Source: Tribonema minus
Taxonomy: Eukaryota > Sar > Xanthophyceae > Tribonematales > Tribonemataceae
DNA: 64,000 nt
Assembly (NCBI GenBank): GCA_017506865.1
Contig: JAFCMP010000179.1
Span: 682,001-746,000 of the forward strand
Direction: 5' to 3'
The notes under the pieces are model-generated. The model was not told where the DNA came from. It searched no databases and worked only from the letters and a program-made list of their open reading frames with translations. How positions within the stretch are numbered: the first letter of the stretch is position 1; each line of letters starts with the position of its first letter. The position numbers and the translations under genes were made by a program. Below, piece after piece: positions 19,575 to 29,028 of this stretch.

Positions 19575-20150
19575 TCACATCATAGGCGCGCGCAGCGTGT
19601 TGATGCGCACAGCAGGTGGGATGAAGCCTTCACACTGGTATATAACATGTGTGCACCAGGGAGTCTGCCAATTGTTGGTGTCCACAAATCCGATCGCTTC
19701 GAGTTTCCACCCGTGCTTGTCGCAGTCACACAGACTTGGCAGGCCGACTTTCATGAACGCCTCTGTAGAGCGCCATGCGACGTGCACTGGGTAGCCGGAG
19801 CCTTCGAAGGCACAGGCACCTGTGACAAGCCACGGAATCGCTTCCGTGAAGCCTCCGCAACGCCACCCGATTGTGCGGAGGCCTCGGTTGTGAGGCTGGT
19901 TCTCGTCATTTGCGCGTTGCCAGCGCCCATGGGCAACATACCTGTTGCTAGGGTGGTAGTCGTCGTCGCACTCATCATCTGAGTCATCTATAGAGCTGAA
20001 CACCACCTCGTAATACGCTCGGATGCCGTCCTTCGCAAATATGAACTTGATTGCTGGAGATGCTCCGTGTATGTTGCTCTGACCGATGTGGTACCCCAGA
20101 AACTGAACAGCCTTCTTCACTGCTGTGTGCACTGCATCATAGTTGCTCAT
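19575..20150 (-). CDS. Hypothetical protein
   Basis: A 191-residue protein with ATG at 20150. It contains an acidic stretch (SSIDDSDDECDDDY) near residue 55 and a C-terminal half rich in Trp, Cys and Gly (IGWRCGGF, CDCDKHGWKLEAIGF). No signal peptide or membrane span is seen, and I recognise no family. The regular alternation of aromatic and polar residues suggests a beta-rich globular protein. It ends 36 bp from the end of the crystallin-like gene, in convergent orientation. Confidence 0.7.
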   Translation of the reverse strand: MSNYDAVHTAVKKAVQFLGYHIGQSNIHGASPAIKFIFAKDGIRAYYEVVFSSIDDSDDECDDDYHPSNRYVAHGRWQRANDENQPHNRGLRTIGWRCGGFTEAIPWLVTGACAFEGSGYPVHVAWRSTEAFMKVGLPSLCDCDKHGWKLEAIGFVDTNNWQTPWCTHVIYQCEGFIPPAVRINTLRAPMM

Positions 20151-20320
20151 TGCTCAAGGTTGTGGCAGTGTGTGTGCTATGAGGGCGTGCGCCACATATC
20201 AGATTCGGATTTTTACACGACATGGAGATTCATGACGAATCAACAAATTCAGACAAGTGCAAGGCACCAAATCGAAAAAGGCACGTGTTTCAAGCTATTA
20301 CTATGAACATGTGGTGCTGC

Positions 20321-20911
20321 TCAGCTGTTGAATGCCTCTCCGTCATCAGCACCCCCCTGCTTCCACTCCTTGTGCGCAATGTGAGTCTTGTGCGTCTTGA
20401 AGTGATCGCGCTGGCACACAATGCCGCAGTACAAATGCTCCTCACACAGGCACTTGCACCTCCTTCTAGCGCCTGGCGCATTGCAATTTGTGCAACGGCG
20501 ATCCAGCCAGTACTGTATGTGCAAGCGAAGTGTATTGGCAGCCTCAATATACTTTGGCATGAACATGCAAATCACCTGCGTGAGCATGCTCAGCGTTCCT
20601 TCACGCATCGAAAGAGGCGCCCTCCAACCCTCCGCATCCGCTCTCTGTCTCGCAAGCTGCAGTGTCGCTAGCGTTAGCTGCTCCATCCCGGAGAATCCGT
20701 CCACTGTTACCGCATCGTGAATGTGGTCCGTGGCCGCCTTGCGTAGTGCGTCACCAGACCCTCGGTTGATGTTGTTCCAGCTGTAGATGATGGGATCCGG
20801 CAGGAGCAGGCCCACCCACTTCAATGGCGTTAACTTAAGCTGCTGGTAACTTAAGGATCCGCCAAAAAAATCAACAGCATATGATACAAACACACTGTAA
20901 ACACAATGCAA
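20321..20911 (-). CDS. MYND-type zinc-finger protein
   Basis: The frame encodes about 196 residues ending in a MYND finger: CTNCNAPG ... CKCLCEEHLYC-GIVCQ ... HFKTHKTHIAHK. The Cys and His spacing (CxxC, CxC, YCxxxCQ, HK) is that of the MYND family, which recruits partner proteins rather than DNA. The first 100 residues are helical and unrelated to anything I know. There is no ATG at the start of the frame; the first Met lies about 75 residues in. TTTCTTCGACAG|CTG at about 20920 is a plausible splice acceptor, so an upstream exon is likely missing from this call. Confidence 0.7.
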   Translation of the reverse strand: MHCVYSVFVSYAVDFFGGSLSYQQLKLTPLKWVGLLLPDPIIYSWNNINRGSGDALRKAATDHIHDAVTVDGFSGMEQLTLATLQLARQRADAEGWRAPLSMREGTLSMLTQVICMFMPKYIEAANTLRLHIQYWLDRRCTNCNAPGARRRCKCLCEEHLYCGIVCQRDHFKTHKTHIAHKEWKQGGADDGEAFNS

Positions 20912-21443
20912 CAGCTGTCGAAGAAAGAGCCTATTCTCACTTTTGTCTCAGTCTGACTGGACGACTTTCTTGATGTCATTTACTTGATAAAGGTGTGCAG
21001 AGAGAGCTGCAACTGAGGAGGGTGTCTTTTGTCAAATTGCTGGGAAGGTTGATCCAACCCCATATGAGTTGTGGATAATCTCATATGTCAGCAACCGTTA
21101 CATCAATCAGAAATGAGATGTAGGTTTTGGCTTGGTCTCGTGTGGTATGATCAACATATCAGGCGTATGATGTGGAAGTAGCCCTGAAGTCAGCAGTTGC
21201 TGCTTCAAGTTGAAGCTCACGTTGCAAGATTCGGCATCGAACTTTGGCATGGAGATTCGGCACGAATTCGATTTGGCCGGAGATTCGGGCACAAAAACAA
21301 TTGAGGGATTCAAAGTGTGCAAAAAACAGAGGCTTCCTATCCATTCACTCTCACACTCACCGCGCGCATATCACTGGCGACTGTGCCGTGGTCGGCTTTG
21401 AAGGGTTATAATATTGAGCTAACGTAAACAGGCTCAAGATGCC
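20912..21443. promoter_or_regulatory. Spacer upstream of the Fanzor gene
   Basis: The 530-bp spacer has no gene. It contains a GATTCGGCA-rich block (near 21226-21290, for example GGAGATTCGGCACGAATTCG) of the kind shared with other spacers in this window. GTTATAATATTGAGC near 21406-21420 is a TATA-like element about 30 bp before the Fanzor ATG. It would also hold any transposon end or guide-RNA sequence on this side; none could be recognised. Confidence 0.4.
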
Positions 21444-23801
21444 ATGAAATCGAAGAAAGCCAAGCCGAAACGCACGGCAGAAGAGGTAGCTGAGGCCAAG
21501 GAGAAGGCAGCCGAGGCAAGGAAGAAGGCCAAGACAGAACTGGACGGAGACTGCCTGCGCAACCGCCTGTTCAGGGCCTTTGGCGACGCTATCAGATTGA
21601 AGAATGGCGGTCTTCCAAGCCCTGTCAAGCTCCTGGCTTCTCTCATGCTGCGCACCTTCGGGGTGTTGAAATGGGGCAAAGACGAGGACAGGCCTGAGCG
21701 CATCAGCACCATCCCCATCGGTCTCAGAACAGTGCTCCGGGACTCCCCCATCGAAGGTATCACCGTCGATGCTATGGTGGAGAAGTTCACCGCTGTCTCA
21801 GACCACGCGTCAAAGGTGCGTGTGAATGCTTCACTCTTGGCCAATTGGATCTTCATCCGCGCCTTAGACGAGGACGATACATTGCCAAAGGCAGATGAGG
21901 CCTTCTTCAAGGCATGTCTCTCCTGCTGCAGGGGCGCGGCAACCGCCTGTCTCGCTGTCAAGCAGAAATTTGACGAGTTCTCATTTGCTACAGGAATTGT
22001 AGCTTACCCTTACATGGCGGGCACGACGAGAGTGTTTGAGAACCAGGCCACAGACATGGCGACGGCGGCCAAGACGTTCATCCAGGTGCACTTCGATGGC
22101 AGACGGGAAACGCTGGTGAAGTGGGGGCTCAAGGTTAAGCTGCGCAGCCGTGTCACCTTCACCAAGAAGGTGTTTGAGAGGCGCATCGGAGAGCTTTGCA
22201 CGTTCCTGTTGTCTACCAGGTCCGAGATGGACGTGATGGCAGCTCTAAGGGTGGAGCTGCAGCGTCTCGGCTTCATCGACTGCTTCGACAGCGTGGAGCA
22301 GCTGTGTGCCATGACATTGGACTTTTTCGACACAGACGACCCAGGCAAGTTGAGACACCTCCTCGAGCTACAGGAGGTTTTTCTTACCGAAGACCGACTG
22401 CGGTACGAGGCCATAACATCTGCCGCATACGCAGCTTATCCGAAGCTACACCCAAAGGATACCAACAAGCAGGCTCGAAAAGTCTTGCTGGACAAGTGGG
22501 CCTTCTATGAGACGCCTCCTCGCATCATGAGTCCGCTGCCCATCAACCACAACACCGCTACCTTCATTCGCGTCTGCAAGAAAGCCATATGTGAGCTTTT
22601 TCCTAAGCTCAAGGTCCACATTGCCGATGGTGACCCGTGGTGGTTCAAAGCCATCATGGACCCGTTCAGTAAGAAGGCAGGGATACCTCGGCTGCGGAAT
22701 GCCTTCAACAAGTACGCTCGTAGCGAGCACGGCATGTTTGCAGCTCTCAAGATGGTGAGAGAGGGGAAGGACTTACCCGTACCGTGGATGATCGGCCCCT
22801 CCTTCGAGACTGATGGTAAGCAGATAAGGCTTCAACTCATCACATCCGCCCTAGAGCACCCTGGAGTCCCTGGTATGCTGCAACTCAGCAAGGCAGGATA
22901 TAGAGTCAGCTTTGCGGATACCACACTCGAAGAAGTGCTGGAGAGGGGGGATGGGGTGTACAACCTGCGCCACATTCACACTGCGGCCGGTCTGGAGGGT
23001 TTCAACGACGTCACAGTCACTCCTGTAGATCCAGGGCAGGTCGCCACGGTGAAGGGGGTTAAAATCAAAGGAGAGCACTGGCGTATAGAAAATGCGGCGG
23101 ACATAACCTTTGGTGATCACCCCGATGTCACTTTCAGCAGCGCAGAGTGGGAGACCAAGACATTCACCAGGAAATCAAAGGATGTGGAGATGCTGCGCAG
23201 GAGGGCTGACAAGCCTTACGGACAGGCGCTGATCCAGCTGCAGACGGAGCGCAAGAACACCTGTGACTACGTCACCTTCACGCGATACTGCAGGACATGG
23301 AGCGCTGCGTGCGGAGCCGTCTGGGGCGAGGTGCTGACCTCTCACAGGCGCGGTCACCGGTTCCTCCGCTTTAGAGCTATTCAGAGGACGGTGGAGGAAG
23401 TCGCTGAGCGGATCGCCCCGATCAAGGGAGGCAGGCAGAAGTACGGCAGGCGCATAGTCATGTTTGAAGACGGCGTTTGGAAGCCGAAGAAGGGGTGCGC
23501 TGCTGCCCCTCTCAAGAAAATCGTGAGGGCCGTCTGCCAGCGGTCTGCGACAGTCATGATACCTTGCACATGGACCACCAAGACATGCCTGGGGTGCGGT
23601 TACGAAAATGAGGATGGGACCGACTATAGAACACGGCTGTGCACAACAAGCCATGGTTGCCTCCTACATCCCCACACACCTACTGTTGAATTCGATCGAG
23701 ACCAAGGGGCGAGGGGCGTCATCGGAATGCGCGGGGTATACGTGATATCCGGCATCTGGAGCGCTTACCGAGACTGGAGGCCGACTGGATACAACTTTTA
23801 G
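21444..23801 (+). CDS. Fanzor1-type RNA-guided nuclease (eukaryotic TnpB)
   Basis: An uninterrupted 785-residue protein from the ATG at 21444, a typical Fanzor1 length. The N-terminus is a basic Lys/Ala coil (MKSKKAKPKRTAEEVAEAKE) that would serve as a nuclear signal. The C-terminal third is the RuvC nuclease: RuvC-I VTVTPVDPGQVATV (D529), RuvC-II strand RRIVMFEDGVWKPKKG (E675), zinc finger TCLGCG ... LCTTSHGC (C715, C718, C733, C739) and RuvC-III EFDRDQGARGVIGM (D751/D753). Unusually, the Fanzor-specific Glu expected just before the TSK-type motif is absent (IPCTWTTKTC), while a Glu is present at the classical RuvC-II site. It should cut DNA guided by an RNA. Long coding integrity beside a ruined transposase suggests recent activity or selection. 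Confidence 0.88.
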   Translation: MKSKKAKPKRTAEEVAEAKEKAAEARKKAKTELDGDCLRNRLFRAFGDAIRLKNGGLPSPVKLLASLMLRTFGVLKWGKDEDRPERISTIPIGLRTVLRDSPIEGITVDAMVEKFTAVSDHASKVRVNASLLANWIFIRALDEDDTLPKADEAFFKACLSCCRGAATACLAVKQKFDEFSFATGIVAYPYMAGTTRVFENQATDMATAAKTFIQVHFDGRRETLVKWGLKVKLRSRVTFTKKVFERRIGELCTFLLSTRSEMDVMAALRVELQRLGFIDCFDSVEQLCAMTLDFFDTDDPGKLRHLLELQEVFLTEDRLRYEAITSAAYAAYPKLHPKDTNKQARKVLLDKWAFYETPPRIMSPLPINHNTATFIRVCKKAICELFPKLKVHIADGDPWWFKAIMDPFSKKAGIPRLRNAFNKYARSEHGMFAALKMVREGKDLPVPWMIGPSFETDGKQIRLQLITSALEHPGVPGMLQLSKAGYRVSFADTTLEEVLERGDGVYNLRHIHTAAGLEGFNDVTVTPVDPGQVATVKGVKIKGEHWRIENAADITFGDHPDVTFSSAEWETKTFTRKSKDVEMLRRRADKPYGQALIQLQTERKNTCDYVTFTRYCRTWSAACGAVWGEVLTSHRRGHRFLRFRAIQRTVEEVAERIAPIKGGRQKYGRRIVMFEDGVWKPKKGCAAAPLKKIVRAVCQRSATVMIPCTWTTKTCLGCGYENEDGTDYRTRLCTTSHGCLLHPHTPTVEFDRDQGARGVIGMRGVYVISGIWSAYRDWRPTGYNF

Positions 23802-23879
23802 GGGTCATGGGGGTGTAGACAGGCCAATACTCATACCTGATGCTGCCAAAACGTTAGGAGCACAGGACCGGCTTGGCGA

Positions 23880-24665
23880 TACGCTAAGTTGATAATAATG
23901 ACTTCTCAGCAACAACTCTGGCCGCCACTCCTGTCGTGATCATCGTAAACACAGCATCCATCTTTGCTTCTCTCTGTGCTGCATCACTGAATAAGAGGGG
24001 TCTACGACACATTGTAGACGCTGACAAGAGTGCCTTCACTCCTCAAGCACTTTGCAAAGCACGAGCTAAGTTGCCCAATGGCGTGTTTGCAGCAATCAAC
24101 AAGTCCATACAAAAGCCTTCTCAAATTGGCCACCGCATTTATGTTGTGGGCGGTTCTAAAGTGCTTGTGCATCCCTCCTTTGTGAAAGAAGGGTTCAAGA
24201 GTCGCACCAATGATAACCTGTGTCACGCCCTGCCAAGCGACCACTTGCAATGCTGTCCTCCATGTTAGATGTGGAGACTAGGACTTGCTTTGATGCCATA
24301 GTGTCTGAACATTTCAATGAACGTAGATCTGCGCTTCAGCACATGACCAAGGCTAAGGCAGGGGACACCATGATATTCGATAGGAGCTATTACTCATCAA
24401 AGCTGCTGGAGCGAGCTAATGATCTTCAGGTGAAGGTGGTGGTCTTCAGACTCAAAAAGATGCATTCAGAGGTGTCAAACAGTTTTTCAACTCGGCTGCT
24501 ACAACAGCATGTACAGTGGTAAGAACTCTGGATGGCAAGCCTTTACACGCTAACCTGGTGAAGTACTTCATAGATGGCAAGGCATACGTGTGCCTTACCA
24601 ATTTCCTCGCTAGCACCACAGAAATAAAGACGGCATCGGAGGAAACGCATTACAAGCGATGAAGA
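23880..24665 (+). pseudogene. IS4-type transposase, broken
   Basis: Pieces in several frames: LRHIVDADKSAFTPQALCKA, RIYVVGGSKVLVHPSFVKEG (catalytic Asp replaced by Gly), LAMLSSMLDVETRTCFDAIV, GDTMIFDRSYYSSKLL (second Asp present), a frameshift near 24475, KYFIDGKAYVCLTNF and finally HYKR followed by TGA where other copies have TGG of the YxxRW motif. The Glu-bearing C-terminus is absent after 24665. It aligns block by block with the remnant at 13670-14510, so the two copies belong to one family. It cannot encode an active transposase. Confidence 0.82.
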
Positions 24666-24742
24666 CTCACCAAGATGCCGGGGAGGACGAGGAAGAGTGC
24701 GATATCGAAGTGTGACAGCCAGTGTGAAGGAGGAATGTTTCA

Positions 24743-24976
24743 CTACAGGGGCTCAAATCCCCTTAACGTTAAGTTAATAATGGTGATCAGCATGTCACGA
24801 ACCTCTCCCTTGGAAGGCACGAGAATGGTGGGTATAGTGGCATTGTTGTTCCCCGGCGTCCAGGTCTCAGGAGCGCTTAGTATCTCCACCGCAGAGCCAT
24901 CTTCGTGCTGGCAGAATTGCATAAATGGCACGTTGGCGTTGCGAGACATGGCAGCGTGTCCTTCTTCGTCACCCAT
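24743..24976 (-). CDS. Small hypothetical protein
   Basis: 77 residues from the ATG at 24976, starting MGDEEGHAAMSRNANVPFMQ and ending VRDMLITIINLTLRGFEPL. It is acidic at the front with a hydrophobic helix near the C-terminus. It is divergent from the ubiquitin protease gene with only 107 bp between the two starts, which argues for a shared promoter. Family unknown. Confidence 0.4.
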   Translation of the reverse strand: MGDEEGHAAMSRNANVPFMQFCQHEDGSAVEILSAPETWTPGNNNATIPTILVPSKGEVRDMLITIINLTLRGFEPL

Positions 24977-25083
24977 AGCCGGTGGGACACTTCGTCAGCA
25001 GCAGCAGCAGCAACAATTTATCGCGCTTGTCACATAACTTCAACTCCGAGTGTTGCAATCATTAGAAACACACAGCGCGGCCT

Positions 25084-28000
25084 ATGACTACCGATCAGGA
25101 GAGAGTAGAGGAGTTACTGAAATTAGTGAAGAAAGCAACCAGCAAGATAGGTGGTGTCCCACCGGCACTGTACTTTGCGTTAGAGGGTTGCAAGTGGCTG
25201 AAGTGGACTTGGAAGAACGGCAACAATGGGTTCTCCGTGGTGGTGGACACTACAGTGTATCAGCCGCAGAACGAAGTGCAAGCCATGACAAAGCCGCCTG
25301 CTGTTCTGCACACGCTTTTAGCAAATGGTGATGGCGACACAATTGTCAAGGTAAGCATCGGGGCTGTTCATCGGCGTTGCTGCTGTTGCACTGCATATTG
25401 TCTGATGCACCTGTCGTTCTGTTGCGCCGCAGCTGCTTGCTTATCTCAAGCTGGAGTGTCCAGCCTGGGTATGTCGGATGCAGGCTGCTCAAAAGGCACA
25501 AAGAGGCGGCCAGCCGGACGCAACTGCAACTCAGCAGCAGCCGCTGGGTGGGCTTGGTGAGCCGCCTCAGACGGTGGTGCCATGGCACTTGCCTGGGGGG
25601 GAGGAGGATGCGCCTGGGGGTGGTCAGGCAAGGGCGGCGCAGCAGCAGCGTGTGATTGCGGAGGTGGCGCAAGAGGAGGAGCCGGAGCAGCCGGCAGACA
25701 CGGTACCTGACAGCGACTCATCACAGGTGGACGGTACTGAGGAGCCCTCTCAGAAAAGGACCCGCACGCTCAGGAGTGATGACGCACAATGGCCTGGCAT
25801 TGCCAACTTGGGAGCTACATGCCATCTGGCTGCGGTGCTCCAGCTGTTGCGTCATACACCAGCCCTCAAGAACTTGATCCTCGGGTGAGTGCACATTTGG
25901 CATTGCGCGTGGGGCTTGCTGCGCTGCCAGGCACTTGGACGTCTTTTATGTCATCTTGTAACAAACGGAAGGAATGGGAATGTTTGACATACTGCCGACT
26001 TTTCGGCGGTCATGCGAACCGGTAGCATGGGCGTGTGCGCGCGACAATGTATACCTTTCGACAATTCTTGACACTTCTCGCATAGCGCTCTGGGACTGGA
26101 ACCTCGAAACGAACCGATTGTACTGGAATCAGGCCATGTATGACTTTCACGCAAAAGAGCCGCCACCTCAAGGGAGCTGCGAAGACATCGTTATGGATGA
26201 GCACTACATGAACAACGTTCATCCAGATGACAAGCAGGCTCTTGCCTCTGCTACACAAGCCATCATGTCAGCAGGCGAGGGGTCGTTCTATAGTGATTGG
26301 AGAGTATTGCAGCCGGATGGCAGCACCATTCACTTGAAATGTCGTGCCGAAGTCTGTACCTCGGAGTCATCAGGAGAAAAGCATCTGGTAGGCATATGCT
26401 TGGACATTAGTGAAACTGTGAGGCTGTCCAGAGATATTGTTGAAGCAGAGCGGCATAGTGAGAGCCGCCTGTTCCAGCTCATCCGCACTACATGCCATGA
26501 AATACGCAACCCCCTGCAGGGCATGATTGGATGCGCTGAAACGCAACTGCTATTGCTTGAGAAGGTTATGGGCTCGAGCAAGACTGATGATGACATGGCA
26601 AACATCATGGCAGATCTCAAGTCACTGGCATCTGATATTCACGCTTGCGCAAATCACCAAGCGTGTGTGATTACTGATTTACTGGATTTTGAGCGTGAAA
26701 TCAGTGACGCACCACAACCAGTTTGCTGTGCTACCAACATAAGTCATATGCTGCGAGATGTCTTTTTGATGTTCCAGCATGCAGCACATGCACATAACAC
26801 GTCGCTGGTGCTTCACATACCGAAGCAACTATGGGTCTCTACAGATGTTCGGCTGACGAAACGCATTATGATCAATCTAGTCTCCAATGCAGTCAAGTTC
26901 ACAGATAATGGTACAATACATATTAGCGCGCAGCATAACAGTGACGGGCTCACTATGGAAGTGAGCGACAACGGATGTGGCATTCCTGATGATTTCAAAA
27001 AGAACATATTCCATGTGACCGGTTGCACCAGTCAGAGTGAGTACATTACAGGGTCAGGACTTGGTCTCTGTATCGTCAAGCAATTGACCAACTCACTAGG
27101 TGGCACCATTTCATTCAAGGACAACAAGCCCAAGGGGACCGTGTTCACTTTGGTAGTGCCGTGTGAGCCATCGCTTCCTGGTTCACCTGACATGGCATCC
27201 AAGGATAGCTGGACATCTGATGACCCGTGTTTCTCTGAGCTTGACATTGTTGTGGCTGATGATAACATTGTGAACCGTAAGGTACTTTCGAGGATGCTGC
27301 AGGCTTCGTTCCGCCAAGTTATAGTGGTGGAAGATGGAGCACTGGCGATTGCTGCCTTCAAAAGCAACAATGCTAGCTTTGTCATACTCGATGTGCATAT
27401 GCCAATTATGGACGGCTTGAAAGCAGCATCAATCATACGCAAAGCTGATGCTTCTGTGCCAATCATCTTTTTGACGGGTGAAATTGGAGACTCATTGGTG
27501 GACGTAGTCAAAGCGATGGCGCCTGCGCAATTGTTGTTGAAACCTGTATCCAAGAGTAAACTGCTTCATGAACTGAAACAATTTCGGCTCCACAACAAGT
27601 AACATTGTAGCATGCTGCATGTTTGCTGCTTTGACACAGGATATCGCCGTCACACACTCAACCCTTCACGTCCGCAGCCCTGCACTTCCACACGTGGCGC
27701 GCTTTGACGGGCTTGGTCAACAACCACCCACTGGCGATCGACACTGGCATCACCGGCATGCTTTGCAGCATGCAGTACTCGTCGCAGGTCCAGCATGACG
27801 CCGGTGAAACGCTGCAGAAAATCCTCGACGCAGTCGATGAGACTGGAGGCGCGCGTTGCCGGGGCGCCTTCGATGCAATGCTGAGGATCAGCGGACAGGA
27901 GGAAGCGTCGTGTACCGGATGCGGTCGAAGCGGGTCACGGACGGTGTCTCACATTTTCCTGGACGTCCAGGTCAAAGAGGAGGATACAGTGTGCACGACA

Positions 28001-28804
28001 GTTCAGGGGTGCGTGGACATGTTCCTGGCAGAGGAGACGCGGACCGTAGAGTGCGAACCCTGCAAGCGCAAGGAGGTGGAGGGGAAGTATACAATGCGGC
28101 TGGATCATCTGCCGCAAGTGCTGCTCATTCGGCTCAAGCGGGCGGGCTGGGATAAGAAGAAGAAGAAAGCGAAGAGAGTGAAGCAGTTCATTGAGGTGAG
28201 CGAATTCATGGCTGCGCTTCTTTGTGAGCTTACGTCTCACTCGCCCCCTGATTGTATTCGAAAGTCCTGTTGCTCCAGATGCTTTATATGCACTGCACAT
28301 GCTCTACGCTACCCTGTGCTACACCACTACTGCCAGTGGTTGCAACTTAAGCTCTTGTAACATAGGCGTAGGTATTTGCACCACCATGCCCCCCCCCGAT
28401 CATGCTTGAGCCCTCATGACGCTATGGCTGCATGCTGTATGCAACTCGCCTCGAAAGCTCCCGTGTGTATTTCAGCTGGTGTTCATCCCATTGACGTTGG
28501 CACCATTGGCTGCATGCGTTGTCGGTCTGTGCAGGCGGACCCTCAGCTGCGACTCGCGTGTGCACAGGGCGAAGCCACATATGAGCTTGGTGGCATAGTA
28601 CACCACAGCGGATCGGGTGACTCTGCCGCGTCAGGCCATTACTTTGCGGAGATGAAGGTGGATAATGAGTGGCTGATCTTCAATGATCACAAGGTCACCA
28701 CGTCGAGAAACAGGCGGAAGGTAAACAACGCAACCACGGCCACAAAGTCCGCATACCTGGGGGGGCTTGTCTCTGTGGCTGTGTACACGCGCTGCGACGC
28801 ATAG
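25084..28804 (+). CDS. Ubiquitin-specific protease (USP), four exons
   Basis: Exons 25084-25350, 25433-25884, 27640-28195 and 28535-28804 join in frame (phases 0, 2, 0) through GTAAGC..CGCAG, GTGAGT..ACACAG and GTGAGC..TGCAG introns to give 514 residues. The catalytic Cys box is GIANLGATCHLAAVLQLLRH (Cys about 219), followed by the QHDAGETL helix. Two CxxC pairs (CTGCGRSG, CEPCKRKE) form the zinc-binding fingers, then LPQVLLIRLKRAGWDKKKKK, and the His box is SGDSAASGHYFAEMKV (His about 460) with FNDHKV. This is a complete USP/UBP domain that removes ubiquitin from proteins. A Gln/Gly-rich acidic linker precedes it, and the N-terminal 90 residues are unique. Intron 2 is 1755 nt and contains a whole histidine-kinase gene. 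In the ORF's own frame Cys replaces nothing essential; activity is expected. Confidence 0.9.
25974..27602 (+). CDS. Hybrid sensor histidine kinase inside USP intron 2
   Basis: An intact 542-residue protein from the ATG at 25974. Residues about 28-150 are a PAS sensor fold (IALWDWNLETNRLYWNQAMY ... GSTIHLKCRAEV ... LVGICLDISE). The dimerisation H-box is TCHEIRNPLQGMIG (His175), the N-box MINLVSNAVKFT (301-310), G1 DNGCGIP (332-338), and G2 GSGLGLCIVK (360-369). A C-terminal receiver has VVADDN (429/430), the phosphate acceptor VILDVHMPIMDG (Asp473), LTG (Thr501) and LLKPVS (Lys523). No membrane span, so it is cytosolic and lacks a His-phosphotransfer domain. The gene lies wholly within a 1755-nt intron of the USP gene, same strand: 89 nt after the donor and 37 nt before the acceptor. 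It has its own start and stop, and its frame is unrelated to the exons. Confidence 0.93.
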   Translation: MGMFDILPTFRRSCEPVAWACARDNVYLSTILDTSRIALWDWNLETNRLYWNQAMYDFHAKEPPPQGSCEDIVMDEHYMNNVHPDDKQALASATQAIMSAGEGSFYSDWRVLQPDGSTIHLKCRAEVCTSESSGEKHLVGICLDISETVRLSRDIVEAERHSESRLFQLIRTTCHEIRNPLQGMIGCAETQLLLLEKVMGSSKTDDDMANIMADLKSLASDIHACANHQACVITDLLDFEREISDAPQPVCCATNISHMLRDVFLMFQHAAHAHNTSLVLHIPKQLWVSTDVRLTKRIMINLVSNAVKFTDNGTIHISAQHNSDGLTMEVSDNGCGIPDDFKKNIFHVTGCTSQSEYITGSGLGLCIVKQLTNSLGGTISFKDNKPKGTVFTLVVPCEPSLPGSPDMASKDSWTSDDPCFSELDIVVADDNIVNRKVLSRMLQASFRQVIVVEDGALAIAAFKSNNASFVILDVHMPIMDGLKAASIIRKADASVPIIFLTGEIGDSLVDVVKAMAPAQLLLKPVSKSKLLHELKQFRLHNK

Positions 28805-29028
28805 GGGGCTCTCGCGTGACCCTGCGAGCGTGCGAGTAGTGTACAAATTGCAAGGCAGCGTGTGCAATCAAGGTGTGTAATACGCAGAAAAATTGTGTGC
28901 TGCATTGGTGTATTCAACTCTGCTGTTCTGCTGGCTATGACAACCAATGCTGCTGCTCACAAGTTTGCCAACAGCGCATGGCAGTGCAGCCCTGACCCGT
29001 CCATGCTGCCCCCTCCTCCTGATGATTT
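28805..29028. other. Spacer with 3' end of a duplicated segment
   Basis: Between the convergent USP and VHD-protein genes. About 28990-29028 (CTGCCCCCTCCTCCTGATGA) is shared with 15258-15295, so the duplication between the two loci extends past the stop codon. Confidence 0.6.

Larger units (their letters stand above)
21444..24665 (+). mobile_element. IS4-Fanzor element, Fanzor intact
   Basis: A complete Fanzor reading frame (21444-23801) is followed after about 80 bp by an IS4-type transposase remnant (23880-24665) on the same strand. Fanzor1 proteins riding in IS4-like transposons are known in algae and other protists, where they are programmable RNA-guided DNA nucleases. The ends of the element could not be fixed: no convincing inverted terminal repeats were found. 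The guide (omega) RNA would be expected next to the Fanzor gene or overlapping its end. Confidence 0.82.

Noticed and set aside
24640-24670. TGA read as Trp (altered genetic code), since TGA replaces TGG in a transposase motif
   Set aside because: The transposase is broken in other ways, and TGA and TAA both end well-formed genes here, so a mutated pseudogene explains it.
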